Source: Neonectria sp. B-13
Lineage: Eukaryota; Ascomycota; Sordariomycetes; Hypocreales; Nectriaceae
Assembly (NCBI GenBank): GCA_002682825.1
Contig: NOKP01000013.1
Coordinates: 808,745-872,744, forward strand
Reading direction: 5' to 3'
DNA length: 64,000 nt
The stretch's first letter is position 1, and each line of letters begins with the position of its first letter. Of the stretch, positions 1 to 11,719 are shown piece after piece. The notes under the pieces were generated by a model that was given only the letters and a program-made list of their open reading frames with translations, was not told the DNA's origin and did not search any database. The translations under genes were made by a program, and so were the position numbers.

Positions 1-634
1 CCGAATAAGCTTCGAAGCCAGGGAGCGAGACAGAGTGTGTCAACCCAACTGGGTGCGCAGCCCGGCAGAGCGAGGATTTGGGAGATCGACAACAACAGAC
101 TCGGAAGCTCGGGCAAATGGCGACGAATGGTATCGCCCGTTAGACTCTGCTATCTCCATCAGCCCTAGGACGCTAGCATGACTAGCAGTGCCGTAGCTGA
201 ACCTCCTGCGTCCTCACGCGTCCGCGTCCCAATCCTTCTCGCGGCGCACAGCCCACCTGAGCTGTGGCATGGGAGGCTCCCGGGCACCAAGGCGTAGATA
301 GCGCAGCTTGCAGGACCCAGGGATACAATCCAGGACACGAGCCTACGAGGGGGTGCTGGGATAAGCTGACCCTACTGCTTGTCAGTAAAATGAACCGGCC
401 TGAGCTATCCGGTGTTACGGTGCCCGGGACAGGCCTAGTCCCCCTCTGACAGACTAAAGTTCTTTTCTGTAGTCCCATAAGGCGCTGTCTCGATTTCTTC
501 CTCTTCCTCTCTTCTCTTCTCTTCTCTCTCATCCGGTCTCGCCTGCTACCGTATTGTCTTGTCCTGCTCAAATCGCCTCAGCCGACTCTCATTCAAGCAA
601 CCTACCAATTCATCAAACCCCCCAACCCATCACA
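1..634. promoter_or_regulatory. Upstream region of the PLAC8 gene
   Basis: I see no convincing gene here. A long pyrimidine tract of repeated TCTTCTCT-like units lies at about 488–531, roughly 100–150 nt before the ATG at 635. This is the usual look of a fungal core promoter or 5' leader. The left edge of the window cuts whatever lies further upstream. Confidence 0.5.
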
Positions 635-1424
635 ATGGCTCAACAGTACTCCACGGGACCCAATGTCCAGAACCAGGAGTGGTCCAACGGCCTCTGCAGC
701 TGTGGTCCTTGCGAAACCTGCTTGCTCGGCACCTTCTTGCCCTGCATTTGTGAGTTTGCCCCTCGACCTCAGATGCGAGTCCAGTATTCATTGTCCATTC
801 TCAACGACGGACAATATCAACACCGTCGCCCGCGGGATGAAGGAAGGCCAGCTAGAGACTAGAAGCTAACCGGCTTCCTACAGTGCTCGGCAAGACCTCC
901 GACCGCATGCGCGACCCCACCATGCAGACAGCCGACAACTTCAACAGCGATTGTATGATCTTCTGCGGTATCCAATGTTTTACTGGCTGCGGTTGGATGT
1001 AAGTGGCCACGACCTCGGCTTTCCCCAATTGGAGCTCCGGCTGACACGTTACAACAGCTATGCCATGATGAAGCGTGGAGAAATTCGTGAGCGATTCGGC
1101 ATCCAGGGCAGCGGCATGAACGACTGCTGCGCCAGCTACTGGTGCGGCTGCTGTGCTCTCATCCAGCAGGAGAAGGAGGTCAAGGCTCGTCTCGCCCAGG
1201 GCCCCATCACTCAGGGCTACCAGGCCCCGGAGAAAGGCATGCATGTTCCTCCCACCCAGCAGCCTCCTCAGCAGCAGCAGCAGCCTCTTCAGCAGCAGCA
1301 ACCTCCCCAGCAGCAGCAGATCGCCTACCACCAGACTCCCCAGGGATCATTCTCCCCCGAGCAGCAGCAGCAGCCCGTGTACAACCCTCACCAGGGCCAG
1401 ACCCAGGGTCATACTCAGTACTGA
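635..1424 (+). CDS. PLAC8-family cysteine-rich protein, poly-Q tail
   Basis: Three exons (635–749, 884–998, 1058–1424) give 198 aa. The first ATG of the coding frame (CACAATGG context) was chosen; the frame upstream has no other ATG. The N-terminal half carries the PLAC8 pattern: CSCGPCETC followed by LLGTFLPC, a second Cys patch (CFTGCGW), then NDCCASYWCGCC and a QQEKEV helix. Both introns have good borders (GTGAGT/CAG and GTAAGT/CAG) and restore these motifs. The last ~70 residues are glutamine- and proline-rich, encoded by CAG runs at about 1257–1375. PLAC8 proteins are small membrane-associated Cys-rich proteins; fungal members resemble plant cadmium-resistance/FW2.2 proteins. The exact role here is unknown. 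The family call is firm; the function is not. Confidence 0.88.
1257..1375 (+). repeat. CAG-rich microsatellite coding poly-Q
   Basis: Repeated cagcagcag runs separated by cct codons encode Q-tracts of three to five residues in the PLAC8 C-terminus. Such tracts are prone to length polymorphism. Confidence 0.8.
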
Positions 1425-2591
1425 GTGCTCGGGATTGAAATCGCGAGATACCAAGTGGGAAAGAATAGGCAGGCCAGTGGAAACACGCGGCCCGGGAAGA
1501 TGCGTGGGACGGGTACGCATTCAGGATTATACCCCCATTGACTGGATATTTGTCATGTTTCTTTACGTCTGTTTTAATGTTGTTTTATACATTCTTAGGC
1601 TTGCCCCTGCTGTGGAGCCTGTAATGATTGAATGCGGCACACCTCAATAATATTACGGCCATGGCCAACAGATGATGAGCAACCGAATATCAGACGAAGA
1701 GGAAGAGGAAGAGGAAGGGAAAAAATTGGGACCGGATTGAGACTCCGAATGAATAAAACTTTAGTTATGCACAGTCGTCCTCAAGGTTGTCCAAAAGCAA
1801 ACAGGGATGTGCTTGTCGCTCCACTTGGTGAGAAATGCGCCGTCCGTGACGCCGTCTTCAGCTTCGTGTAGATCCTCAGCGGGGATGCGACTGCACTGGG
1901 AAATCTGCCTAGGGTTCCACTGATAAGTGGAATACTCGCCTTTCATTTCTTCTTACAAAATAGCCTTGTCAGTCGTAGGCTCGGCCCGGATAAGTGCGAG
2001 CAAGGCTGTGTGGCACAGTGCTCAGATGTTTGCATGCCACGCACACAGTACATCCCCTCTTGTCAAACTCCGAAATGCACACCAAGCAAACACTGGGATG
2101 GAGACTCGGATACCGTGTCTGTAGTGGCAGTGAGAAGAAAGAGCGGAAGGGGAGAATGGGCTCTAGGCGAGTCAATATCTTCGCTATTTTCGTCGCAGAT
2201 GTGATGGTTGAAGTTGTCTGAGATGCATCGTCCTCTAGCATGTATTTTAGCAGTACTCTGGGGGGGAAAGTGGATAATCGAGCCCCGAGGCCGCTCACGA
2301 AACCGCCACGATCCGACATGAACCGGCAGCACTTGAGGAGAAACCGACATTAGTTGAATTATGCCCGATAGGCTGTAAATTTCAGAAAACGCCGTACCGC
2401 ACTTCCAGTGGTTCGTCAAACGCCTATTCATGTCTATGGTTGTCGAGTCATCTTCAATCATGCTCAGAAACCGGTATCCGTTCAACTGCCCGAGGCTCTG
2501 CCAGTCGTTCCAACTCCTGAATGCAAAACCCATAATTTCCTCATCATCATTTTTCCCATCCGGCATTTTTTCCAATACCCTTCACAAATCG
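1425..2591. other. Intergenic region between convergent 3' ends
   Basis: The region lies between the convergent PLAC8 and IMPDH genes. No open frame has coding character and no tRNA was seen. A short purine repeat (gaagag units) lies at about 1696–1719. The ORFs here overlap one another on both strands and lack family motifs. Confidence 0.5.
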
Positions 2592-4460
2592 TTACGCGTA
2601 AAGCTTCTTCTCATATGACTCCATGTTGACGTTACCCTCCAGCTGCGCGCTAGCGGTTCGGAGCTCGAAGCGCATGTTACCAGCCTCGGCCTCCTTGTGC
2701 ATCTCAATCAGGTTGCGCATGCCGCCGTCCTGAAGGGAGTGCTTGAGACCGGCAGCAAGGTAGGGGAGGAACTTGCTGATCGATCTAGGGTCCAGGTTAG
2801 CTTGTCGTCAATATAACAACAGACTCGTTCGAGACTTACCCTCGGTGCGCAACGGCACCAGAGACACCCTGAGCAACCAGAACACTGTCACCTTCAGAGA
2901 AGTATCGAGCAGTGCCAGCGTTGCTCTTTTGGCTGTCCTTACCACCGCCGCCAGCCTTCTTGTCCTGCATGGCATCAATGCTGCCCATGCCTCGGTAAGC
3001 CTTGACCAGCTTGCCCTCTCGGGAGACGAAGGAGGTACCGGGGGACTCGGTGGTTCCGGCAAGAAGACCACCCATCATGACAGTGGAGGCGCCAAGAGCA
3101 AGACCCTTGACGATGTGGCCAACGTTCTGTACACCTCCATCGGCGATGCAAGGAACGCCGAAGCGAGCAGCGAATCGGCTGACGCTGTACACAGCGGCGG
3201 CTTGGGGACGGCCAACAGCCATGACCTCCTGCGTGATGCAGGCAGAGCCACTGCCCATTCCAATTCGGAGACCGTCGACGCCAGCAGCAATCAGAGAGGC
3301 AGCCTGCTCTCGAGTAACGACGTTTCCGCCGATGACATCGAGACCAGGGAGCTCGGCCTTGATCCACTTGATCATCTCGATCTGGTACATGCTGTTACCC
3401 TGGGAGCTGTCCAGAATAACAATGTCCAGACCAGCTGCGACCAGCTTCTCCAGGCGAAGCTTGTCCTCGGGGCGGGTGCCAATGGCAGCCGCACAGAGGA
3501 GCTGCTTGCTGTCGGGAAGCTTGGAGGCGAAGGGGAAGTGCTGGTTCTTGGTCAAGTCAGAGCGAGAGATCATCGAGACCAAGTTGAAGTCCTTGTCAAC
3601 GATGGGGAGCTTTCCCTTCTTCGACTTGGCAAGAATCTTGTTGGCCTCGACCAGGGTGACACCATCCACGGCGGTGGTGAGGTCAGTGACCATGACGTTA
3701 GAAATGGCCTGGTCGTGGTTTTCCTCGAACTGAAGATCTCGGTTGGTTACGATACCCAGGAGCTTAGAACCGAGCCTGCCATCCTCTGTTGATTTTTTCA
3801 GTTAGTCAAAATCCTGTGCGGGGTGATTCTGAAGAAAAAATGGATTTGTAATGGTTTGAAGTCATAGTAAAAAAGTCCTCATGACGATCGTCTATACAGT
3901 GGAACGAAAGTTATATAAAATAGGTTTGTAATCATGTAACCGGGAGGCATAATGTGAGCAAGTGACAATAAATGATGGTACTGACCTGTGACGGGGAAAC
4001 CACCGAAACCCCACTTCTCCTTGAGAGCCTTGGCCTCGCCAACGGTGGTGTTGCGGTCAATGACAATGGGGTCAAGGATGAACCCGTTCTCGTAACGCTT
4101 GACCTTGCGGATCATATCGGCCTGGGCCTCGGGGGAGCAGTTGTGGTGGATGACTCCAAGACCGCCCTGCAGAGCCATGTGAATGGCCATCTCGTGCTCG
4201 GTGACAGTGTCCATGGGGGACGACACGAAGGGGGTCTTGAGAGCGATACGCTTGGTGATGGGGGCATCAAGCGTCACCTCCGAGGCCGCAAAGCCAATGT
4301 ATCCCGGCAGCAGCAGGAAATCATTGTAGGTCAGACCGCCGTGCTTGGTCGTGTCCATGAGCTCGTGGATGTCGAGGCCATCCTTGGACTTGTACTCGTT
4401 GAGCACTTCGAGGGCGGTGCTGTGGTCGAGGACCTTGGCAGTGCTGCTGCTGAAAGGCAT
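2592..4460 (-). CDS. IMD: Inosine-5'-monophosphate dehydrogenase
   Basis: Three exons (4460–3986, 3785–2840, 2784–2592) give 537 aa, the normal length for a eukaryotic IMPDH. The enzyme oxidises IMP to XMP with NAD+, the committed step of GTP synthesis. The protein starts MPFSSSTAK. It shows the N-terminal barrel segment ([12 protein letters not shown]), the CBS-pair insertion (about residues 120–235, e.g. [13 protein letters not shown]), the IMP-binding loop with catalytic cysteine GSGSACITQ (Cys about 341) and the C-terminal [10 protein letters not shown] helix region. Removing the introns restores FPVTEDGRLG and AVAHRGSISKF. The chosen ATG has no better upstream alternative in frame that is conserved. 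A mycophenolate-resistance variant was not assessed. Identification is very secure. Confidence 0.97.
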
Positions 4461-5133
4461 GGTAGCGATGCGGAGAGAACAGGTGAGGTCGAAGACGAGA
4501 CAAGTCGATTCTATGGAGCAAGCTGTGTCCTTTGAACCGACTGAAAATATTGATGATGCGCTTCTTCCCAAAGGAAAGAAAAGGAAAAGGAACTGTGGTG
4601 ACCCCCCGAAAACTTTTTTATACTGGACCCTGGCGCTTGCGATCCGACGGGCGGCGGTGCGGGGCAGTTGTCGCCTGCAGCGAACAGCTGGCTGCCACCG
4701 TGTGGGTGGGGCATTCCTTCCTTCTGGATTTGAAAGGTTTTTCTGCCAATTACGGGGTTCTCCTGCAGTCCTCCCACCAGTCAACGTCAGCCAAGCCAGG
4801 GCAGCAAAGCCAAGCCAGATAGTCTACACTACCCTGTGTAACCTGTCTAGACCTACTTATACCATAACGTAAACTTCTCTCCGTGCTCTGTAATACTTAC
4901 TCATGCAAAACAGTGGACCGACGCAGGATTTGGATTATCAAAGTACGCATTGTGCTTTGTCGATGTAATTGGTATCAATGTTGAATTGCTTGCTAAACTA
5001 AACAACCAAAAATAGGAGACCTTCAATGTTGGGATATTTTGTTGTGACCAGCATCATCATTCCTACCCAGACACACTCCACAGCCAGCTTTTTGTCGTTC
5101 CTCTCAAACAGTCGGGCATCATTTCCAAGATGT
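4461..5133. promoter_or_regulatory. IMPDH promoter region
   Basis: This is the 5' flank of IMPDH (minus strand) and also the region beyond the 3' end of the GH36 gene. A TATA-like element (TATAAAAAA on the minus strand, 4614–4622) lies about 155 nt before the IMPDH ATG. Nothing else is recognisable. Confidence 0.5.
4614..4622 (-). promoter_or_regulatory. Putative TATA box of IMPDH
   Basis: TATAAAAAA on the minus strand, 154–162 nt upstream of the IMPDH start codon. The spacing is reasonable for a fungal core promoter. Motif match only. Confidence 0.4.
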
Positions 5134-8102
5134 TCAAGTGCTGAAATACACCTTGATTTCAATCTCGTTGCTCCACTTGCTTTCCAGCCCCATTTCCTCC
5201 CACGCTTTGCCAAGGTCAATCTCCAGCACGCGGTTGTCAGCCTTCGAGATGGCTACAGTATGTGCAGGAATCGGTTTCTCCTGGATCGTAGCCAGAAAGT
5301 CTCCGTCTATCGTCATGGATGACAGTGTAGACACGTATATACCTAGGGAAAATTCGTTAGTGAACATGATAACACAAACCACACTCCGAAGAACACCCCG
5401 TACCTAGGGTACCGAATGCCTTGATTCGAGTGTCGATGACTACACGGCCATTCTCATCTTGCTCAATCTTGCTCATGAAGATCGCAGCTGGGCCAGCCAT
5501 CTTGCCCAAAAGACCCAAATTCGAAGTTTGGATGGTGCCGTGCTTCTTGCTTGACAGGCTGGTCAAGGCGAAAGCGCAGAATATCTCATAACCACGAACT
5601 GGAAGTGATCCAGTGAACAAAGAGCCTGGCGCGCCGGCTTTGGTTGGCCGTGATACCTTACCCGTCGTGTGAGCTCGAACTACATACTCAATCGATGGAT
5701 CAACCCTAGGGAAAAGGGACAAAGGAATGACCTCAGTCAACGGCCGTGCCGAGACGTTGAATATGGCCAGAATTGGGTTCCCAGTTCGTATGGTACCTGC
5801 TATGATTAGATAAAACGCTCTCGCCAAAGCACACCTGGAGGGACACTCACCATGATAACTTCCCACTTTCAAAAGCGAATCATCATCGTACCCCATGTAA
5901 GGGGAAACCGTCTTTCCCAGCACACTCGGCCTAAAGATGACTGTTTTCCCTTTAGGCGTGAGGCCAGTCATTTGTCCAATCAAATCCATATCATGTTGAC
6001 CCGGAACATCCGTGATGTAGATTGGACCTCCGCTGACGCACCTCGCCGCGGCATGAAACCCGGAGTACTCATGTACAGTCTGGAACATGTCCCAGTCAGG
6101 GAGCACATTCAGGTGCCCCGTGAAGATGCTGTTGTATGCATTCGTCCATACATGCCAGGGGTGGGATGAGGGGATCTCCGGAAAGAAGTCGTCTGAGTTA
6201 CGCACCAGTATGGCGGGCCGATTCGTGGGCATCTGAGAATGAAACAGGGCCTGCGGAATTTGCGACATGCATGAAATGGCCTTCGCGCTGAAATGCCGAA
6301 GAGTTGAGATGGTCCACGCATTAAGATACGGAATGATTAGTTCACGGCGAGCAGAAGCGCCAACCCAAGTATCGATCATGAATTGAGCATCCGTTTTTAC
6401 TGCATCGATCCCGCAGTCTGACAAGAATCGGTAAAAGTCGTCGTAAAACCTTGAAACATCCTCTTTGGCAACGACAGTCATCTTGCCGCCCAAAGGCAGG
6501 TTACGACGATCGGCATCTTTACGAGCGACCTCGACAGTTTTGTAAGTTTGAGCAATCTTGCCATCGGGAGCGAGGCCACCCCAGTACCCAAGAAGGGCAT
6601 GCCAAACAGCAATGTGCTGGATGTGCGGGTGGTTCTTCCGAATATGAGAGACCGTGGCCTTCAAGCCCTTTGGAAATGCTTTGGGCTCTGCCTCAAACTC
6701 GTTCCATCCATATTGGAATTGGCTCGGCCCCCTGTAGTCAATAGACTGCCAGTTATCATCAATAATAAGGCTAGAAACCTTGATGTTGTGCTCGGCCAAC
6801 TTGTCGACTGCATCAAATATTTTTTGATCCGTGAGCCGTTGTCCCAGTGCGTTCCAGGTACCTAGGCAACGTCAGCTGGGCTAGCTTATGAGCAAGAAGC
6901 ACAAGAGACGTACAGAATCCAAGACCATCATACCAGGTCTCCATCCACTCTGGTTTGAAATCGCTGGCTAGGGCTTCTAGTTCCTTGTCTAGCCCGGGAC
7001 TCGTTTGTTTCGCCTGGGTGACTAGGGTCCTGGCATGGGCCATAACAGCGGCGATGGCACCATCAAAATCATCGCCCTCAGAGACCAAGATGATTGCCTT
7101 CTCTTCTGAGAGTCCATCATTGCGAGCCTATTTTCCTTAGTAATAAAAGGAGGTATGTGACCGGTACCCTTACATGTACAGAGAGGGTGCCGCCTGATCC
7201 ATGTCGAAAGACTGGCAAGACATTACTGATGCCACTGATTGCCAAGAAGACGAGATTTTTGCCCTGTGGGCTTAGAAAAGAGCAAAGAATCCCATCCTTG
7301 TCTAGGGAAAACTGTGTTTTTCCATGACGAGGGGCTAGCCACGGGGACCACAACCGTACGAGGGCAAACCATCTCTGGAGCGTTAGCCATGGGGAATTCT
7401 CTGGCTGGTATTGGTCTGTAGTGACTGCGTGTTGCGTTACTGGGCTTACCTCGAGAATGACCCGAAGGGTGTTCCGACTGGAATATCCTTATAAGTGGAG
7501 TTGTCTCCTTCAGCAGGCGAAATGGGCGCCTCGAGTGACCAAAGAACGGTCCCAGGAGCCTGGCTTGAACAAGACGAGACCTTCCATCCCTCCGAGTTAA
7601 GATCGGGAATCAAATCACTTAGCTTGTCAGACGAAATGCCAGTGGAGGGTCGAACGACCCAGCCATCGTCAAGACCTTGCTCATCGCGAATCCATCTCCA
7701 TTCTTCCTTCTGGCCATGACGGAATTTGAGAGTAAACTGTACAGACATGCCGAAAGAGAACGATGATGCGAAATACAACCGGGATATGGATTCTGGAAGC
7801 AACTGCAGAGTGTGCGGAGTTTGATCTTCTTCCACGGGTAAGAGTCTGGCCTCTGTCCATTCTGAACCATTTACTGAATGCCAGACAGAGACCTCCCATG
7901 GTTCAGTTGCACGGGACTTGGGGATTTCAAGAACTGCGGTCAAGAAAACGTCTTTGCCATGCACTGGAGTGACTTGACCCAAGGGGGGATAGCTCTGCAG
8001 TGTTGCCTTCATGTCTTCGGAAACTGGGGGAGGAGCAGGCTTCTGTTTAGCAATGTAGATGGCCTGAAAGACTTCGGCAAAGTCATAGTTGTCATCGGGC
8101 AT
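5134..8102 (-). CDS. GH36 raffinose synthase/Sip1-like alpha-galactosidase family protein
   Basis: Six exons (8102–7450, 7372–7174, 7127–6914, 6861–5851, 5796–5404, 5342–5134) sum to 2,679 nt, 892 aa. Each junction restores a conserved stretch, for example FALVRLWSPWLAPRHG, DGLGFCTWNALG and SYHGTIRTGNP. The protein has an N-terminal beta-sandwich part and a (beta/alpha)8 barrel from about residue 330. Likely catalytic acids sit in VKTDAQF (nucleophile Asp about 513) and RNSDDFF (acid/base about 579–580), as in the GH36 Sip1/raffinose-synthase subgroup. Plant members transfer or hydrolyse galactose from galactinol or raffinose-family sugars; fungal members are poorly characterised, so the substrate is open. 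There is no signal peptide, so it is probably intracellular. The frame stays open upstream to 8387, but MPDDNYDF at 8102 is the best start and leaves room for a shared promoter with MAS1. Confidence 0.9.
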
Positions 8103-8531
8103 CGTGAAGAGTGGGGACGAAAACTGATTTATAACGAGATAGATTGGATTGGGCAGTGTATTTTGGGCTATAGGTAGAGAGCAGGAAATAATTTTGGTTT
8201 CGGTATCGTTCTGGCAACTCACAAACGTCTCAGTAAGAGCCGGTGAGCTTGGGCGCTCGTCATCGTCGGGCAATGGCGGACTCGAAACTAGATACTGAGC
8301 GCCTTGGTGAGAAGTGGAGATTTCGGTGGGCCGACAACAGGTTAGTAATCCGGCCTTCTGATTGGACATTTCCCGGCCCTTTCTCACCCTGATTCGGAGT
8401 CGTTCGGAATGACTAAGCCCCTCCGCCTCAATGCTCAGGCCGCAAATTATCTCAGTAAAGCTTCTAGCCGAGCAGGATCGAAAGATTTCATCAAACCACT
8501 CAATTCAGCGTCGACCCTCCAAACCTCCGTC
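8103..8531. promoter_or_regulatory. Divergent promoter, GH36 gene / MAS1
   Basis: About 430 nt separate the two divergent start codons. Both coding frames remain open for part of this interval (to 8387 on minus, from an ATG at 8409 on plus), so either protein could have a longer N-terminal isoform. Confidence 0.5.
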
Positions 8532-10177
8532 ATGGCGTCCCGGAGACTGGCTTTGAACCTCTCGCAGGGTCTGCGAAACCGCGCTGCCCTGTCGGCTGCC
8601 GCTCCCCTCCGACGAGGCTTTGCCACGCCCACCACCGTTGGCAAAACTCAGACCTCGACCCTCCCCAATGGATTGACCGTGAGCGCCATCAACCGAGACC
8701 AATTGGTCTCGACATGCATCTCGGACCGCCTATCTAACTTTTGTGTACCAGATCGCGACCGAGCACTCGCCCTTCGCGCAAACGTCGACTGTCGGTGTGT
8801 GGATTGATGCCGGATCAAGGGTCGAGACGGATGAGACCAATGGCACCGCGCACTTCCTCGAGCATCTCGCTTTCAAGGTTGGATTGCCATCAATCGGCAA
8901 CGAGTCATCGCTAACACTCATATCAGGGCACTTCCAAGCGAACACAGCAGCAATTGGAGCTCGAGATCGAAAACATGGGCGGCCACCTCAATGCCTACAC
9001 TTCGGTCAGTCGGATGAAGGGATGTGAGTCGGGACCAGGCTAACACAACAACAGCGCGAGAACACCGTCTACTTCGCCAAGGCCTTCAACGCTGATGTCC
9101 CCAAGAGCGTCGATATCCTTTCCGATATTCTCCAGAACTCTCTTCTCGAGGAGTCCGCCATCGAGCGCGAGCGCGACGTCATCCTGCGAGAGTCCGAGGA
9201 GGTTGAGAAGCAGGTCGAGGAGGTTGTCTTTGACCACCTTCACGCCACTGCGTTCCAGCACCAGGGCCTCGGCCGCACCATTCTCGGACCTCGCCAGAAC
9301 ATCCGCGACATTACCCGAACCGAGCTGACCAACTACATCAAGAACAACTACACCGCTGACCGAATGGTCCTTGTCGGCTCCGGTGGCATCCCCCACGATG
9401 AGTTGGTCAAGCTTGCCGAGAAGCACTTCTCTGGCCTCCCCAGCTCTGGCCCTAAGAACCACGCCTACCAGCTCTCCAAGCAGAAGGCTGACTTCATCGG
9501 CTCTGATGTTCGCGTCCGAGATGACACCATGCCCACTGCCAACATTGCCATTGCTGTTGAGGGTGTCAGCTGGAGCTCGCCCGACTACTTCACTGCCCTC
9601 GTTGCCCAGGCTATTGTCGGCAACTACGACAAGGCCATTGGCCAGGCTCCTCACCAGGGCAGCAAGCTCAGCGGCTGGGTCCACAAGCACGGCATTGCCA
9701 ACAGCTTCATGAGCTTCTCCACTAGCTACAGCGACACTGGGTAAGACGGTTCCTGATTAATATGTTTCGACGAAGCTAACACATAGTAGTCTCTGGGGCA
9801 TTTACCTCGTTAGTGACCAGCCTGAGCGTGTTGATGATCTCGTGCACTTTGCCATCCGCGAGTGGATGCGTCTCTGCACCAACGTCAGCGGCGCCGAGAC
9901 TGAGCGTGCCAAGGCTCAGCTCAAGGCCTCCATTCTCCTGTCTCTCGACGGTACCACTGCCGTTGCCGAGGATATCGGCCGACAGCTTGTTACCACCGGT
10001 CGCCGTATGGCTCCCGGCGAGATTGAGCGCCAGATCGATGCCATTACCGAGAAGGACATCATGGACTTTGCCAACCGAAAACTCTGGGACCGGGATATTG
10101 CTATCAGTGCCGTGGGCACCATTGAGGCTCTCTTCGACTACCAGAGGCTGCGGAACACCATGAAGCCCAAGTTTTAA
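8532..10177 (+). CDS. MAS1: Mitochondrial processing peptidase beta subunit
   Basis: Five exons (8532–8678, 8752–8877, 8927–9004, 9055–9740, 9790–10177) give 474 aa. This is the catalytic subunit of the matrix protease that removes presequences from imported proteins; it works with MPP-alpha. The inverse zinc motif HFLEH (His83, Glu86, His87) is intact, and the downstream acidic ligand region [14 protein letters not shown] is present. The N-terminus ([12 protein letters not shown] followed by several Arg and FATPT) looks like its own presequence. Splicing restores [21 protein letters not shown] and SDTGLWGIY. In fungi this protein may also serve as core protein 1 of complex III. An in-frame ATG 41 codons upstream (8409) exists, but 8532 gives a normal presequence. 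Confidence 0.96.
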
Positions 10178-10966
10178 GGTAGAGAGGGCCAACCGGGTTT
10201 GCGAAAATCGAGACCAGGGTATAGAGTGTATGAGATACCGTTTACAGGCCTAGTGTACCATAAAGTTTCCCTTGTTCATACTAGGTAACGTGGAGGTGTG
10301 ATATGTAGTGAGCTCGTTCATGCCGCCTATGTAATTGTTGAAGTCATTGCGTTACGCTTGACTTGCATCCAATCGGTGACTTACTATGGGATGGTTCTCT
10401 CATAACTTCCGTGAAGTCATCCATGGATAACTCATCACCACAACCTATAATTCTAAATTATTCCCCATTTACACGCATTGTGTGTGTACCCTTGTGTAGT
10501 TGCTGGCCTCGCACGTGGCGGTTCTTTTGAAAGGCCCTCTTGAACACCAGCCTCATAAAAGCTGCGAAGGACGACGCACTCTGGAATCGCTCCCCCATGA
10601 TGTTGGTGTGAATTATTGCACGGGCTGTCATCAGGCGGCTCATAGGTGAGTCCTGGAAACGAATCGATAGACTATAATATAGTACTGGTATTTTGAATGG
10701 TATGGTGCAAACACGGAGTTATATGTATCCTGTGCTTACTTACTCCCAACCATCCCTGCTTGGAGGTTTGGAGGTTGATCAAATTCCAGTTCGTTCTCTT
10801 TCCCACCAACTAAATAGGCATCTTTGGCCTAGGAACCCCGAGTGACCAGAACGCCAGCAACGCCGCCCAATGAAGCACCATACGGGAGCTTCACAACCCC
10901 TACTTTTTGCAGATGTGGGTAATTGGATTGCTCAAACTGAGCAAAGCCTTTTGACGCAGTGGCCGA
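10178..10966. other. Intergenic region between convergent MAS1 and TAF9
   Basis: The 3' flanks of two convergent genes. No coding frame with motif or codon support and no structured RNA were recognised. Confidence 0.5.
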
Positions 10967-11719
10967 CTAGCCCTCCTCCGCCATCTCTTCGTCCACATCT
11001 TCTCCAAACATGTCCTCCACCGTGCCGCCTTCCACACCATCCCCGCCGACATCCTCGGGGTTGGGCCCTTCAATTCCCTCCATGGCGTCACCCCCTTCGT
11101 TTTCATCATCCTCGTCCTCTTCATCCCATACATCCTTCAAGCCCCAGCTCGTTCCACTAAGTACGAACCGTTCGCTCGGCAGTCGAACGCCCCATTCGCT
11201 CGGCACGATCCTGGGTAGGACGACTTTGTTCCGATCACGAGCCAGCTCCTGCATATAATCCTTGCTGATGCCGCCGCCAGCGCTGCCCCCGCGAAACTGA
11301 TAGCTAAGTCGCGCTGCTATGGCGAGTTTAACTGCATTTGCGGATACGACCGCGTCGCCCGGGGCAGCTGCCGTTGCACCTGAGGTCGCGGATGGCTTTG
11401 CGCCGGCGTGTGTGATGTATGGGTCGCCTGAAAGGTGGAGCGCGTCGCTTAGTACGGAAGAGGTGTGTCGGTACGCGAAGTCGAGAAGGAGCAAGGGGAC
11501 TCGCTGCTCGTAGGCCGTGACGCCCTGGGATGTCAACAGGAGCTCGATGAGCCGGGCGTCGCGTGGGCGCGGGGCGGACGTGGAGGGCGTTGCAGGAGGG
11601 CCGTTTTGTGATGCGGCGGTGGGCTGACTGGCTGTTGAGGTTTGGGTATTGGGAACGGTTTGGGACGTGCCGGCCGATGAGGCTGGAATGCCGTTTGTCT
11701 GAGGTTGGCTGGACGCCAT
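10967..11719 (-). CDS. TAF9: Transcription initiation factor TFIID/SAGA subunit TAF9
   Basis: Single exon, 250 aa. TAF9 is a histone-fold protein that pairs with TAF6 in TFIID and SAGA. After a Ser/Thr/Gln-rich N-terminal 50 residues, the H3-like fold runs from about 53 to 125 ([28 protein letters not shown], then [15 protein letters not shown]). This is followed by the conserved segment [13 protein letters not shown] and [14 protein letters not shown]. The tail (about 205–250) is very acidic ([12 protein letters not shown]). Length and order match fungal TAF9. It is divergent from HIS4, with about 620 nt between the start codons. Confidence 0.95.
   Translation of the reverse strand: MASSQPQTNGIPASSAGTSQTVPNTQTSTASQPTAASQNGPPATPSTSAPRPRDARLIELLLTSQGVTAYEQRVPLLLLDFAYRHTSSVLSDALHLSGDPYITHAGAKPSATSGATAAAPGDAVVSANAVKLAIAARLSYQFRGGSAGGGISKDYMQELARDRNKVVLPRIVPSEWGVRLPSERFVLSGTSWGLKDVWDEEDEDDENEGGDAMEGIEGPNPEDVGGDGVEGGTVEDMFGEDVDEEMAEEG

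Noticed and set aside
2773..3792. 339-codon open frame on the plus strand across IMPDH
   Set aside because: It is the antisense shadow of the IMPDH coding exon. It has no motif of its own and reads through the intron borders of a securely identified gene.
7373..7449. Using the nearer CACTACAG acceptor for intron 1 of the GH36 gene
   Set aside because: It leads into a wrong frame. The acceptor ending CTCCAGAG restores FALVRLWSPWLAPRHG and makes the whole coding length divisible by three.
8409..8531. Upstream in-frame ATG extending MAS1 by 41 residues
   Set aside because: The start at 8532 already gives a typical mitochondrial presequence; the extension was kept only as a possible isoform.
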